Source of the DNA: Bacteroidales bacterium
GTDB lineage: Bacteria > Bacteroidota > Bacteroidia > Bacteroidales > Dysgonomonadaceae
Direction: 5' to 3'
NCBI GenBank assembly: GCA_012728155.1
Contig: JAAYFR010000125.1
Coordinates: 1 to 13,833 of the forward strand
Length of the DNA stretch: 13,833 nt
Within the stretch, counting starts at the first letter, position 1, and every line of letters begins with the position of its first letter. The position numbers and the translations under genes were made by a program. A model generated the notes under the pieces. It was not told the origin of the DNA. It did no database searches and was given only the letters and a program-made list of their open reading frames with translations. Of this stretch, positions 1 to 10,200 are shown in pieces.

Positions 1-1671
1 AACATGAAGATAAACAGGCAATTGATTGAAATGGAGCATAATGAGAGGATGCGTGAAAAAGAGGTTTCGAGGATGAAGATCAATTTTTTCACCAACATCT
101 CACATGAAATCCGCACCCCGTTGACGTTGATCTCTGCTCCGCTGGAAAAACTCTATACAACTGTAAAATTTGATGAAACTAATTTGAAATTATTGGATAC
201 TGTTTACCGGAATGTCCAAAGGATGTTGCAATTAGTGAATCAACTCATGGATTTTGTAAAAATGGAGAACGGAGTCCTATTGCTGCATGTCCAATTGGCC
301 GATATAATCCAGACATTAGAGCATATTTACGAATCATTCTTCTATTTGGCGGAAAGAAAGGGTGTGAAATTATTGTTTGATCCCCAGTTTGATGAGCAAC
401 AGGTGTGGATTGATACGGATAAAATAGAGAAGATAATGTATAATTTACTCTCTAATGCCATAAAGCATACGCCTGAAAATGGGGTGGTTGAAATCTATAC
501 GTGCTTGCTAAATAGGGAGGAGTCTGTTTTCAAATATGGTAATAGACTTCAACCTGGCTGCAATTCGTTCGTGGAGATTATCGTTTCCGATTCGGGTCCC
601 GGTATTCCGGAGGATAAGCTTAAGGAACTTTTCATCCGTTATCGTCAAATTGACGGTTCATCAGGATTCAATGTTGACTATAGCGGAAGCGGAATTGGGC
701 TGCATTACACCAAAGCGCTCATAGAAAACCATAAAGGAGAGATATCGGCTCGGGTAAAACCGGAAAAGGGAATGGAGTTTTCTTTCATTATCCCGGTAGA
801 TGATGTTTATGCCAAAAAGGATAAGGGTACAAAAAAGAAAGATATTTTCACGACAGAGGTATTTAACACGCGATTGATTTTACAAAAAGATACTGAAGTG
901 TCAGATCGGAAAAAGTGCCATTTGGTTTTAATCGTGGAAGATAATGTGGAATTAATGGATTTTATCTCCGACTTGCTCTCCGGAGAATATGATGTGATAG
1001 AAGCATATAACGGAAACAGCGCATTGCAGATTCTACAAAAGAAATCGCCTGATTTGATATTAAGTGATGTGCTGATGCCGGGTATTTCCGGTTATGAATT
1101 GTGTGCCCGTGTGAAAAACAATCCTGAGCAGTGCCATATTCCGGTGGTGTTACTCACCGCGAAGACGGCAATGCCGGATCAGATAGAGGGACTCGAGCAG
1201 GGGGCAAATGCCTATATCTGCAAGCCATTTAATGCCGATTATCTTTTGTTGACAATTCGTAATATTCTGAAAAATAAGGAAATATTGCGGAAATATTTTT
1301 CAACACCCCGAAAGAAGGCGGGTGATTCCATACCGGTTACTTTAAACCGTTATGACCAAATATTTATGGATAAATTGACCCTTCTGCTCGAAACAAAACT
1401 GTCCGATCCGGATCTGAATATAGACTATCTGACCCGGGAATTGGGATTTAGCAGGACTGTCTTCTATAGAAAAATAAAAGGCCTTACAGGTATCTCTCCC
1501 AATGAATTTCTGAAAAATTATCGACTGAAACGCGCTGCCGAGAAGATATCAAATGATTCGGCATCTTTGATTGAAGTTTCTGAGCAAACCGGTTTTAGCT
1601 CCTATTCTTATTTTTCAAAATCGTTCAAAAAACATTTTGGTGTGACACCTACAGACTATGGCAAGATGTGA
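1..1671 (+). CDS. Hybrid two-component system regulator (HTCS), 5'-truncated by window edge
   Basis: This is the C-terminal part of a one-protein sensor/regulator that combines histidine kinase, receiver and AraC-type DNA-binding domains, as HTCS regulators of Bacteroidetes PULs do. The frame is open through base 1, so the first in-window ATG (base 4) is probably internal and the periplasmic sensor and membrane segment lie off the left edge. Counting from that Met, a HisKA H-box has His34 in FFTNISHEIRTPL. The ATPase domain shows an N-box (Asn151, NAIKHTP), G1 (DSGPG, 196-200) and G2 (GSGIGL, 228-233). The receiver (about 306-422) has Glu312/Asp313, phospho-acceptor Asp355 in LSDVLMPG, Thr385 and Lys407. 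Two AraC helix-turn-helix units fill about 450-555. All key residues are present, so it looks functional. It converges on the glycosidase cluster and is the natural candidate to control it, but its ligand cannot be read from this part. Confidence 0.96.
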   Translation, partial: NMKINRQLIEMEHNERMREKEVSRMKINFFTNISHEIRTPLTLISAPLEKLYTTVKFDETNLKLLDTVYRNVQRMLQLVNQLMDFVKMENGVLLLHVQLADIIQTLEHIYESFFYLAERKGVKLLFDPQFDEQQVWIDTDKIEKIMYNLLSNAIKHTPENGVVEIYTCLLNREESVFKYGNRLQPGCNSFVEIIVSDSGPGIPEDKLKELFIRYRQIDGSSGFNVDYSGSGIGLHYTKALIENHKGEISARVKPEKGMEFSFIIPVDDVYAKKDKGTKKKDIFTTEVFNTRLILQKDTEVSDRKKCHLVLIVEDNVELMDFISDLLSGEYDVIEAYNGNSALQILQKKSPDLILSDVLMPGISGYELCARVKNNPEQCHIPVVLLTAKTAMPDQIEGLEQGANAYICKPFNADYLLLTIRNILKNKEILRKYFSTPRKKAGDSIPVTLNRYDQIFMDKLTLLLETKLSDPDLNIDYLTRELGFSRTVFYRKIKGLTGISPNEFLKNYRLKRAAEKISNDSASLIEVSEQTGFSSYSYFSKSFKKHFGVTPTDYGKM

Positions 1672-1751
1672 CAGCAGAAAATTTTCGATATCAGGAACGA
1701 TAACTATCTTGTAATAATTACAAAGTGAAAACAGTGTCGATAAATATAGAA

Positions 1752-4472
1752 TTATTGTATCGTTGTTGTAAACGAGTGATTCCCGCTCCCGACGGATATG
1801 TAATCATCCTGTTGAGGCAGATACAGCTTGGCGGTACAATTAAGTGGAACGGAGAGATCCATTTTGAATTGATCACCTTCAATTTTCCAGCTTACGGCGA
1901 TTGTTCCATATAGGGTGTCGTAGGATGCATCTACAAATTTCAGGTCCCCCACCGGCTTGGGTGCGATCACAATATTCTGGAAACCGCTGTACTCTTCCGA
2001 TCTTATTCCTGCCAGTGATTGGTAGAACCACTCCTCTATCTGTCCCATCATGAAATGGTTCCAAGATGCGCCGTCCCTGGGATCCCACAGTTCGGTAAGC
2101 GTGGTAATGCCGAATTGCAACTGAAAACCGTACCCCGGCACTTCCCGGTGATTATGCATCTTGTACATGATCTCATCCAACCCGTTGTTGGCCAGCGACT
2201 GGAACAGATACCTGTTGCCCGGGTTGCCTGTGGAGAGCCGATAGCCTTTCTCTTCAATATCTTTCACCAGATTGCCTAATACGGCCTGCTTGTATTGGGG
2301 CTCCACAATACCCGCAAAGAGCGGCATGGCATTTGAAGCCTGGCTTCCGCTACCGTATTGGCATGTTTCTTCATCAAAGAACTCTTTATTGAAAGCCTCC
2401 TTTACCTGCTTGGCAAGATCGGTGTAATAGGTGAAGTCGGCGCTATTGCCAGTTATTTCGGCTGCCTGTGCCAGGTAATCAATCGCCATATAATAATGGG
2501 CGGAAGCCGACAGGGGTACTGGCGTGTTTTTAGATACGCCATAGGGCTCCTCTTCACGGTAGTCGCACCAGTCGCCCAGCCCGTGGGAGACGATATGGCC
2601 GGTAGCTGTGGTGGAGAGGTAATCGACATATCTCTTCATTACGTCGTAATATTCCATGATCAGGGATTTATCCCCATAGAATTTGTAATAGTTGAAAGGG
2701 AGGAATACGGCAGTGCTTCCCCATTCGGGGGAGTCGCGGAAGCCACCTACAAAGACAACATATTCTGGGGCGATATCGGGGACAAGACCGTTTGGCAGCT
2801 GAGCATCGCGTATATCCCGCATGATCTTCGGAGCGAATGTGGTCAAATCAAAATTATAAAATAACCCCGGCCCGTTTAGATGTACCTGTTCTAACCATCC
2901 TAATTTCTCACGGTGGGGACAATCGGTGAATACCGCATGCATATTACTTTTGATAGCATTCACAATAATCCGGTGGGCCTCATTGAATATCTCGTTGGAG
3001 CAGTGAAAACGGCCTGTAGGTCTGTTGGAATTATAGACGAAATGAGATTTTACCTCTTCGGGCTGTATGCCGTCCACCTGAATATATTTATAACCATAAT
3101 AGGCGAAACGGGGTTGCCATACCTCCTGGCCCCCTCCCTTCAAGGTATATTCGTAATAGTGTGGCGATCCCGACTGTGACTGGTTGACAGCCCCCTCTTC
3201 ATCAATCCGTTCACCAACTGTCAACCTCACCTTGTCGCCCTCCTTGCCCGACACCTTGATGCTTGGGAAACCGGAGAGGTTCTGCCCCATGTCGTAGACA
3301 TAAGCATCACCCACCTCTTTTATCTCCACGGGTGTAAAGGTCTCCACTATCTTCACCGAAGCGGTGGTCTGTGGAGTGAGTCGGCCGTTGGGTGCACCTT
3401 GTACCACTACCGGCTGCCAGTCGGAATCGTCAAACCCCTGCTTGTTCCACCCTTTTTGTTCCAGTCCGGCATCATAATCTTCACCGCCAAACATGTCGTT
3501 GAAGAGGATGGGGCTGGGAACATATTTCCAACTTTCATCCGAAGTGATTTCTTGTTCAGTGCCGTCCTTATAGGTTATACGGAGTTTGAAAAAGAGGGTA
3601 GGAGGGCCGAAACTCACTTGGAACTTCACATAGCGTCCACCCTGCTGGTTGAAAAATCCGTTCCCCAGCAGTACGCCGATCGCATTGTTGCGTTGCAGGG
3701 AGTTGGTGATATCGTAGGCATTGTAGTAGATGGTCTTGTCGTAATCGCTCCACATCGGGTCAAACTGTGAATCTCCCACTTTCTTACCGTTCAACGTCAG
3801 CTCATAATGTCCCAATCCACTGATATAGATAATGGCATCTTTAACCTTCTTGTCGGTTGAGAACTCCTTCCTCAGATAGATACTTCTCCTGGAAAGTGGA
3901 TGGCTCTCTTGCCACTTTTTCCCTGCTTCGGAGGAGATAGACAATCCATGGTAATTCCTCCCTTCCGGAATATTGGCATCTTTCCGGTCGATTGCGCCGA
4001 TCCATTGGGCTTGTAATTGTGGATGCGACGGCGCCATTCGGAATCTGTTCATTTCACTCCATGATGAAGCGTTATCATCAGGATCCCATACCTTGACTCT
4101 CCAGAGATACTCTGCGCCCGGTTCCAGTATTTGAGATCCACTATATTGCAACCGTTGGCTCTGATTGGATTGCACTTTTCCCGAATCCCATATTTTCATA
4201 TTTTCTTGATTGACACGGGCATATAGTTCGATGGTGTAAGCAGATTGATCTACTCCCTGCTTGGCAGATTGCAGTTGCCATCCGAAGTGAGGTTTCTCGG
4301 AAACCAATAATGGTTCTTGCTGATAATCGCAAGTGAGTTTTACGATCTTGATTTGATCGGGATGATTTCCGCATGCTGTATGAAGCATGCAAATCAGGGA
4401 GATGAGCAGGAGAATTAAAATTCCATTTTTTGGGAATTTGTGTGAAATGGGTAGTTGGTTTAGTAGAGGCAT
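1752..4472 (-). CDS. GH78 alpha-L-rhamnosidase, lipoprotein (REKLGW-type active site)
   Basis: Predicted exo-acting inverting alpha-L-rhamnosidase that releases terminal L-rhamnose. Length is 906 aa, normal for multi-domain GH78. The N-terminus is a lipoprotein signal with a hydrophobic run at 17-30 and lipobox LHTAC (Cys34), so the enzyme is probably anchored in the outer membrane or periplasm. An N-terminal beta-sandwich (about 40-150) and a rhamnosidase N domain (about 155-330, with SGLGHYELTLNGKKVG at 218-233) precede the (alpha/alpha)6 barrel (about 480-820) and a C-terminal beta domain. The active-site motif is TDCPHREKLGWLEQ, with candidate acids Asp517 and Glu522. Glu794 in TLTELWDP is the likely general base, by analogy with characterised GH78 enzymes. 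The gene is last in the cluster, 104 nt after the other GH78. That gap holds a candidate operator and promoter. The linkage it cuts is not predictable from sequence. Confidence 0.95.
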   Translation of the reverse strand: MPLLNQLPISHKFPKNGILILLLISLICMLHTACGNHPDQIKIVKLTCDYQQEPLLVSEKPHFGWQLQSAKQGVDQSAYTIELYARVNQENMKIWDSGKVQSNQSQRLQYSGSQILEPGAEYLWRVKVWDPDDNASSWSEMNRFRMAPSHPQLQAQWIGAIDRKDANIPEGRNYHGLSISSEAGKKWQESHPLSRRSIYLRKEFSTDKKVKDAIIYISGLGHYELTLNGKKVGDSQFDPMWSDYDKTIYYNAYDITNSLQRNNAIGVLLGNGFFNQQGGRYVKFQVSFGPPTLFFKLRITYKDGTEQEITSDESWKYVPSPILFNDMFGGEDYDAGLEQKGWNKQGFDDSDWQPVVVQGAPNGRLTPQTTASVKIVETFTPVEIKEVGDAYVYDMGQNLSGFPSIKVSGKEGDKVRLTVGERIDEEGAVNQSQSGSPHYYEYTLKGGGQEVWQPRFAYYGYKYIQVDGIQPEEVKSHFVYNSNRPTGRFHCSNEIFNEAHRIIVNAIKSNMHAVFTDCPHREKLGWLEQVHLNGPGLFYNFDLTTFAPKIMRDIRDAQLPNGLVPDIAPEYVVFVGGFRDSPEWGSTAVFLPFNYYKFYGDKSLIMEYYDVMKRYVDYLSTTATGHIVSHGLGDWCDYREEEPYGVSKNTPVPLSASAHYYMAIDYLAQAAEITGNSADFTYYTDLAKQVKEAFNKEFFDEETCQYGSGSQASNAMPLFAGIVEPQYKQAVLGNLVKDIEEKGYRLSTGNPGNRYLFQSLANNGLDEIMYKMHNHREVPGYGFQLQFGITTLTELWDPRDGASWNHFMMGQIEEWFYQSLAGIRSEEYSGFQNIVIAPKPVGDLKFVDASYDTLYGTIAVSWKIEGDQFKMDLSVPLNCTAKLYLPQQDDYISVGSGNHSFTTTIQ

Positions 4473-4484
4473 ATTATTTTTTAT

Positions 4485-4499
4485 TTAACGAAAACGTTC
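4485..4499. promoter_or_regulatory. Candidate operator, copy A of a repeated 15-bp motif
   Basis: TTAACGAAAACGTTC lies 12 bp before the start codon of the last GH78 gene. It contains the inverted repeat AACG-AAAA-CGTT. The same 15 bp occurs at 11853-11867, upstream of the four-gene run and in the same orientation relative to the genes. Identity over 15 bp in two intergenic regions that total only about 400 bp is unlikely by chance. The symmetry suits a dimeric repressor or activator, for example of the LacI or AraC type, but the protein is unknown. Confidence 0.5.
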
Positions 4500-4506
4500 A
4501 ATTTCA

Positions 4507-4514
4507 CAAAATTA
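4507..4514 (-). promoter_or_regulatory. Possible -7 element for the last GH78 gene
   Basis: On the minus strand this reads TAATTTTG, a match to the Bacteroidetes -7 consensus TAnnTTTG. Transcription would start near 4500, at the edge of operator copy A, a layout expected for a repressor site. No TTTG is found at the usual -33 spacing, so this is weak. The gene may instead rely on read-through from upstream. Confidence 0.3.
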
Positions 4515-4576
4515 AAAAAATATTTCCATTTTGTAAGTTATTTGGAATGATATAAGGACTAAGAGATTTGATATCC

Positions 4577-7258
4577 TTACAAAGAAAATTCCACAAAATA
4601 TTTTCCACTACTCAGACAAGGAGGATCGTTTGAGATAGGAAGAACCTTGTTGTCCACCTGAATGGCTGTCGCACCTTTGGGAGGAACAAGCCTCGCGGTT
4701 GATCCGACCGGCACCTCTATTTCCATCATCATTTTATTATCCTCCAATTCCCAGTGTACCGCTATCTTCCCATAGGGGGTTATCTGGCTTGTTTTCGCCC
4801 AAGTGATTCCTTCCGGGATTTGCGGGTCGACTAAAAATTCTCGGTATGCCGTCATTCCCGGATTCATTCGAATACCGCCGATAGCCTGATAAAACCATTG
4901 TCCTACACCGTTGAAGCAGTTATGGATCCGGCTTCTCTCCCCGTTCCAATGCTCCCATGTGGCGGTAGCACCCTGATCCAGCATATAGAGGTAGCCGGGA
5001 TAACCTCTTTTCTTCAGCATGGAGTAGATAAAGTCGGGTTGATGAGCCTTTGCCGCCCATTCCATCATGACCGGTATTCCGACCAGTCCGGTATTGAGAT
5101 GTCCTCCAAATTCGTGGGTGGTACGTTCTATCAGTTGGTTGGTCACCTTTTCTCTCAACTCTTCGGGAGTGGCTCCGGCAAGCATCGGGAAGATCATATC
5201 AATTTGGGAGCCGGTGGCATAGATTCCCTTTTTCTCATCATAAAAAGTCTCGTGTATTCTATCTCTGAGCGCATCTCTCTTTTGGAGGTAATAACTTGCT
5301 TCCTCCGATTCTTTACCCAGTACCAAGGCAATGTTCATCATCTGGTTGAAACAGCGGGAGAGATAGCAGTTGTTGACTAAGTCTACCGATCGTTCATCGA
5401 TATGGTCGGGGTTGCCGACCCCTTCCGGAGTGGCCCAGTCCCCGAGATACCAGTTCCTGTAGTCGGTGTTAGGCCATTTTTTTAATAATCCATCCACACA
5501 GTACGCATCCACGTATTCGAGCCATTGCTGCATCACGGGATAATATTTTTTCAGTATGCGCCGGTCTCCGTAATGATCGTAAGTCTTTTTTGATGCCGAG
5601 ATAATGAATCCGCACCAGTAGGGCCCACCCCCCGCGGAGAACGGGTTGGGGGCGGTATGGGGCATGCCTCCGTCGTCGCGTATCACATCTCCCCAGGCCT
5701 GGAGCCAGTTGGAATAGAGCGGACCGAGGTTAAACATCGTTTGTGCAGTAACGGTGGATGCATTCCCATCTCCTCCGTACCCCAATCTCTCCAGATGGGA
5801 GCAATCTACCAGATATCCGCCAATCCCCAGGCATCGGAGGGTATAAGCCACCATGTCGTGGATGCGGTTCATATCCTCATCGGAGCACTCAAATGAGGAG
5901 GCGGTTTCAAAATTGGTATGGATAAGATGTCCTTTTATATCTGTGAGCCGGGGCGCCTGTTTCAGGTTGGATATCTTTACATACTGGAATGATCGATAAT
6001 TGAACTTGTTGATAAATGATTCTGTCCCGCTACCTGATGCGATATATTTGTCAACTTGATTCTGATTGGGAAGATTCCCGTTGGTATTCAGATGATCGGA
6101 GTAGAGCATGGTGATTTGCGCTCCCTCCTCAAGGGGCGGGAATGTGATGTCGAACCATCCGGTGAGGCATTTTCCCATATCCACCAAGAAGACAGAGTCG
6201 TTGAGTTTCTCTATCGTAGCCGGATGTATTGTCTCCTTGATTCTATTCGGCTCTACAGCCTGAGGGGTTGCCTGATGCGCTGGAACTTCCACGGTCACGA
6301 CGCTTTCCCAACTCAACTCATCCGGTTTCTTGAAAACCTTGCCGCGTGTTTCCTGGTTGGCGGTAACTATTTCTCCACCGTAGCCCCAATGTTGGTCGTT
6401 GAAAGAGGCGTATTCGCTTTCCCTGCCTTTCCATGAACTGTCGGTATATAAAACGGTCTCTTTAGTTCCCTTATAAAGATGTTCCATCTGCGCCCTAACC
6501 ACAGGGCCATCTCCCACAACCCCCGGCAACCCTTCGGTGTACCAGCCGCTCCCCAGCCAGATGACCAGGTCGTTATTCCCTTTTTTCAGGAAAGAAGTCA
6601 CATCGTACGTCACAATCTGAGAGCGTTTATTGAACTGGGATACCGCCGGCGACAGCACATCATCGCTCACTTTTTCCCCGTTCATGTATATTTCGTGGTA
6701 TCCCAATGAATTGACATGCAAGAGATACGCTCCCTTTTTATCGGAATTACCGAGAGAAAATGTTTGTCTCAGTTGGGGAGAGCTGTGAAAACGATTTTCA
6801 GACGGATATCCGATATAGGAGGCAGTCCAGTCGCTTTTATCAAGCAGCCCTATGCCGAACCGGGCAGGGTAGCTCCATGAAGATGAATCGTCGCTCTCGT
6901 CCCATACACGTACTTTCCAGAAAAAGAGTTGTCCGGGTTGCAGTGGTTTTCCGGCATACTCAATCCATATATTGGAGGATGAGGCCATTTTTCCGGAATT
7001 CCATAGATTGGCTTCTTTCTCATTCAGTTTTTTGATGTCGTCAGCCACTAAAATCTGATAGGCTGTTTGTCTTGCTCCCTGTCGGCTGGAGCTGTTTTTC
7101 CAACTAAGACGGGGTTGAAGTGTGTTGATCCCCAAGGGCTCTTTTAGACCTTCACAAGTAGGATCCGATATTGAAATATTTTTAGAAGGGGTACATCCGG
7201 CAGTAAATATCAGGATAATACAGAAAATTATCGATAGGGGTTGGCTTGTTGCTCTCAT
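4577..7258 (-). CDS. GH78 alpha-L-rhamnosidase, lipoprotein (LERLGYGGD-type active site)
   Basis: A second predicted alpha-L-rhamnosidase of 893 aa. The signal peptide ends in lipobox FTAGC (Cys22), so a lipoprotein is expected. Domain order follows GH78: an N-terminal Ig-like domain (about 25-135), a carbohydrate-binding-like rhamnosidase N domain (about 145-300, SLGYHEIYMNGEKVSD), a central beta domain, the (alpha/alpha)6 catalytic barrel (about 455-795) and a C-terminal beta domain. The catalytic motif is VDCSHLERLGYGGDG, giving Asp485, Glu490 and Asp497. Glu769 in TATWEHW is the likely general base. It keeps the three-acid pattern seen in classical GH78 enzymes, unlike its neighbour. The start lies 6 nt after the stop of the GH106 gene, so the two are almost surely co-transcribed and perhaps translationally coupled. 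It is strongly diverged from the other GH78 and is not a recent duplicate. Confidence 0.95.
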   Translation of the reverse strand: MRATSQPLSIIFCIILIFTAGCTPSKNISISDPTCEGLKEPLGINTLQPRLSWKNSSSRQGARQTAYQILVADDIKKLNEKEANLWNSGKMASSSNIWIEYAGKPLQPGQLFFWKVRVWDESDDSSSWSYPARFGIGLLDKSDWTASYIGYPSENRFHSSPQLRQTFSLGNSDKKGAYLLHVNSLGYHEIYMNGEKVSDDVLSPAVSQFNKRSQIVTYDVTSFLKKGNNDLVIWLGSGWYTEGLPGVVGDGPVVRAQMEHLYKGTKETVLYTDSSWKGRESEYASFNDQHWGYGGEIVTANQETRGKVFKKPDELSWESVVTVEVPAHQATPQAVEPNRIKETIHPATIEKLNDSVFLVDMGKCLTGWFDITFPPLEEGAQITMLYSDHLNTNGNLPNQNQVDKYIASGSGTESFINKFNYRSFQYVKISNLKQAPRLTDIKGHLIHTNFETASSFECSDEDMNRIHDMVAYTLRCLGIGGYLVDCSHLERLGYGGDGNASTVTAQTMFNLGPLYSNWLQAWGDVIRDDGGMPHTAPNPFSAGGGPYWCGFIISASKKTYDHYGDRRILKKYYPVMQQWLEYVDAYCVDGLLKKWPNTDYRNWYLGDWATPEGVGNPDHIDERSVDLVNNCYLSRCFNQMMNIALVLGKESEEASYYLQKRDALRDRIHETFYDEKKGIYATGSQIDMIFPMLAGATPEELREKVTNQLIERTTHEFGGHLNTGLVGIPVMMEWAAKAHQPDFIYSMLKKRGYPGYLYMLDQGATATWEHWNGERSRIHNCFNGVGQWFYQAIGGIRMNPGMTAYREFLVDPQIPEGITWAKTSQITPYGKIAVHWELEDNKMMMEIEVPVGSTARLVPPKGATAIQVDNKVLPISNDPPCLSSGKYFVEFSL

Positions 7259-7264
7259 AATTAT

Positions 7265-10200
7265 CTATTGATCTGTTTTGATTATAATCTCTACTGGTCC
7301 TAACAATCCGTAATCCTTCAGAGGTGATCCCTCTTTCGGCCCGTTGATTGTCCAGGTTTTTCTCTCCTGTTCGGGTAGCCCGGCATCATAGGCAAGCCGG
7401 TTGAACCATGTGCTGGTCACGGTTACGTCCAGTTTGTTTTCCCCCGGTTGCAGGTATGGGGTGATATCCATGCTATAGGGATAGCTCCATTTAGTGGCTA
7501 CTTCTTTTCCGTTCAGGGTGACTTTGGCGATCATCTCCACCTCCCCCAGATCGAGTGAGTACCGGGTATTATCTGCAATGCCATCCATATTGAAAGTAGT
7601 ATGGTACACAGCCTTGCCCGAGAAGGCTTTACCCTCTGTACTTAGTGACGGGATATCCTTCCATGCCATCAACCCGTCGATCTTGATAGGTGAAGGATCT
7701 ATCCCCCATCCGGCAGGGAAAGTGAGTTCCCATCTATTTTGAATTTCCATTTTTTCTGTGGTCTTCAACGAATCCTCTGTAGGTATGGTGTTTTCGTTAA
7801 AAACTACAAAACAGGAGGTGCCGGCCGGAAGATCCAACTCAACCTGCGTGTATCCCTCTTCCGTCATCTTGGCGACCACACCTGTAGTCTCACCCGTCAG
7901 CGGGTCCCATACTTCTGCATTTCCCTTGGCACGGAACGAGACAGTACCCTTATATTCTTTTTCTACCGGGGTAGAGAGAAAATAAAAGTCGGATTCGTCT
8001 GTTTTTCGGTGCAACCAGCGCACATCGGAGTATTTGACATCAATATCGGGTTGAATTTTTTCTGAAAACAACACCTCTTCGATTTGTCCGGAATAGACCG
8101 TACCTTTCCCTACATTACGAACGTTTTGGCTACCATCTCCCCATAGCGCTTTGACTGCCTTTTGAAAACGGGTCTCTTTCGTTTTTCCACCGCTCAGAGT
8201 CGCGATACCTGTAGGCGGTTCGCCTACAACGGTTACACCTTGTCGTACAAAGGAAAGAATTTTTTCCAATGTTTCGGGCAACATCCTCTTGCAGTCGTAT
8301 AACCACAGTACACGATATGCAATTCCTTCGGGTGTGACCAGTTGTCCGTTTTTTACCGACAAGCGGTTCAGCAACAGGTCCGGATTGCAATAGTCGTAGG
8401 CATACCCTTCCGGGAACTCCAGCGACTGTTGCGGCTTGTGGTTCTGTTCGTCCCCCAGATACATCAACACGTCCGATACCGGATTCCCGTTTTCGAGCAT
8501 GTAGTTGCACCTTGCAAGGTAATCGGTGAAGTGCGGCATATGTTCCCACCAGGTCTGCAGGCGCAGGAAAGGGGTGCCTATGCCGGAACCGAAGGAGCTG
8601 CCTGGTGGCAGGAAGTCGGTACGGGGATTATGGGTGTAGGTATGGAATATCATGTGGGTTACTCCTCGTGCAAGATGTTCGTCCGCCCGATCTTTCAGAA
8701 AACCGGGATGCTCGTTCCACGATAGGTCGAAGGAGGTGAATGCTTCGGCAGCGACCCTTCCCTTTCCATATAGTCGGCTTGCCGAAACGCAGGGCTTGAC
8801 CGGCTTGAATTCGATGCTGCCTACGTAGGAGTCCATCTTCGGATGCCAAAATTCACACATAGGGGTATCGGCATACTTGTAATACTCGAGTATATCCCCA
8901 GGAAAGATATCCCCTGATGCCGTTTCAAATGAGATCTTCAATCCGTTATCCCGGGCAATGCTTCCCATCTCTCCGAAGAAGTTCTTCACCACCAGGTCGT
9001 TCAGGGTAACCCTCCAGTCCCTCAGAAAACGGGCGGTGGTTTCAGGATCATCTACCACATAACCGAAGATGGCGGGGAACATCGAGAAGAGAGAGTACTT
9101 CCATCTCTCCCGAAAAGTCTTCTCCAGTCCGGCTGTCCATGTCTGGGTCCTGCACTCCCAACTGTCTATCAGTATGCCGTTCAGCAAACCGTTTTTCAGG
9201 CTACTGTTGTCGGCCAGCAGTCGCCCTATATACCCATTGAAGTTGGCACGGGCACCAGCCGGATCGAGTTTGTTGGCTTCCCATCCGGTAGCTTCCGGAG
9301 GAGCCGGGCCGTTCTTCATTCCGGTATTGACATGCCCTATCCGGAGGAGCGTCCACCTCCCTTGGGGTGCATCCCATGTTAATTCCCCCGAAGGATTCAT
9401 CTTGTCGGTGACATCCATGATTGCGGAGGGGTCCACCCAAGTAGAGGGTGACTGTTTGGGGTAATCTTCCCTGACAATCCTTCTTAATGTCCATGCCGCT
9501 TCCGACTCCCAGTTCTGCTGTCGGGAGGCGGAGTAGAAGTTGATATAGGAGATTGCCATGTCGTGTAGGTTGGAGATCTCTACCCGGTAGGATTTTGCGG
9601 TCGCCTCCTCGCAGGCAATGGAGATAGGCTTGTCGTCCTGCCAGCTTCCGGACGGCATCTCTAACCGGGCAACCTGCCTCATCCCTCCATCTCTCTCAGC
9701 ATAAATGGTTACTGTGATATCCGGTGAGTAGCACCATGCATGGGAGAATGAGTTCACCGCTGGAAACTCTACCGTGCGGATGGTTGTTTCTTCATCAAAT
9801 TGGAGGTCGATGGTTGTCGGCTCGGACAAAGAAGGCGGTAATATCAACTTTTTTTGCTCCACCAGACATTCTTGCCATGGCAAATCAGTCCGGTTGCTCT
9901 GTACCTGATCCGGGATTAACCTTGCGCCCGTATCTCCTTCCGGTGTGGGGAAGGCGATCACGAAAAGATCCTGATAATTGCGCCAATCCTCTTTGCTGGG
10001 TTGAGGCATTTCCAGTTGGATGTTTACCATTTGTCCGCCCTCTATGTCAGTACGTGAACGTACCAGATGCCGCATGGAGTTCTCCGGCTCTATCCATGGT
10101 CCTCCGGCATACGACCAGCCGGGACAGTTTTGCATGGTGAATTTCAGGTCTAACCGCTTACATTCTTCGGCCGTCCAGACGATAAGGTCGTCCCACGATT

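Noticed and set aside
1709..1723. TTGTAATAATTACAA dyad as a terminator between the convergent genes
   Set aside because: The stem has five A/T-rich pairs with no G/C core and no following T-run, too weak to call.
2358..2864. Plus-strand open frame of 168 codons opposite the first GH78 gene
   Set aside because: It lies wholly inside a well-supported GH78 coding sequence on the other strand and shows no recognisable domain. The same holds for the other plus-strand frames opposite the GH genes (for example 4898-5380, 9724-10140).
7788..7799. GTTTTCGTTAA, a partial match to the 15-bp motif
   Set aside because: It lies inside the GH106 coding sequence and lacks the GAAC half, so no symmetry remains. 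Probably chance.
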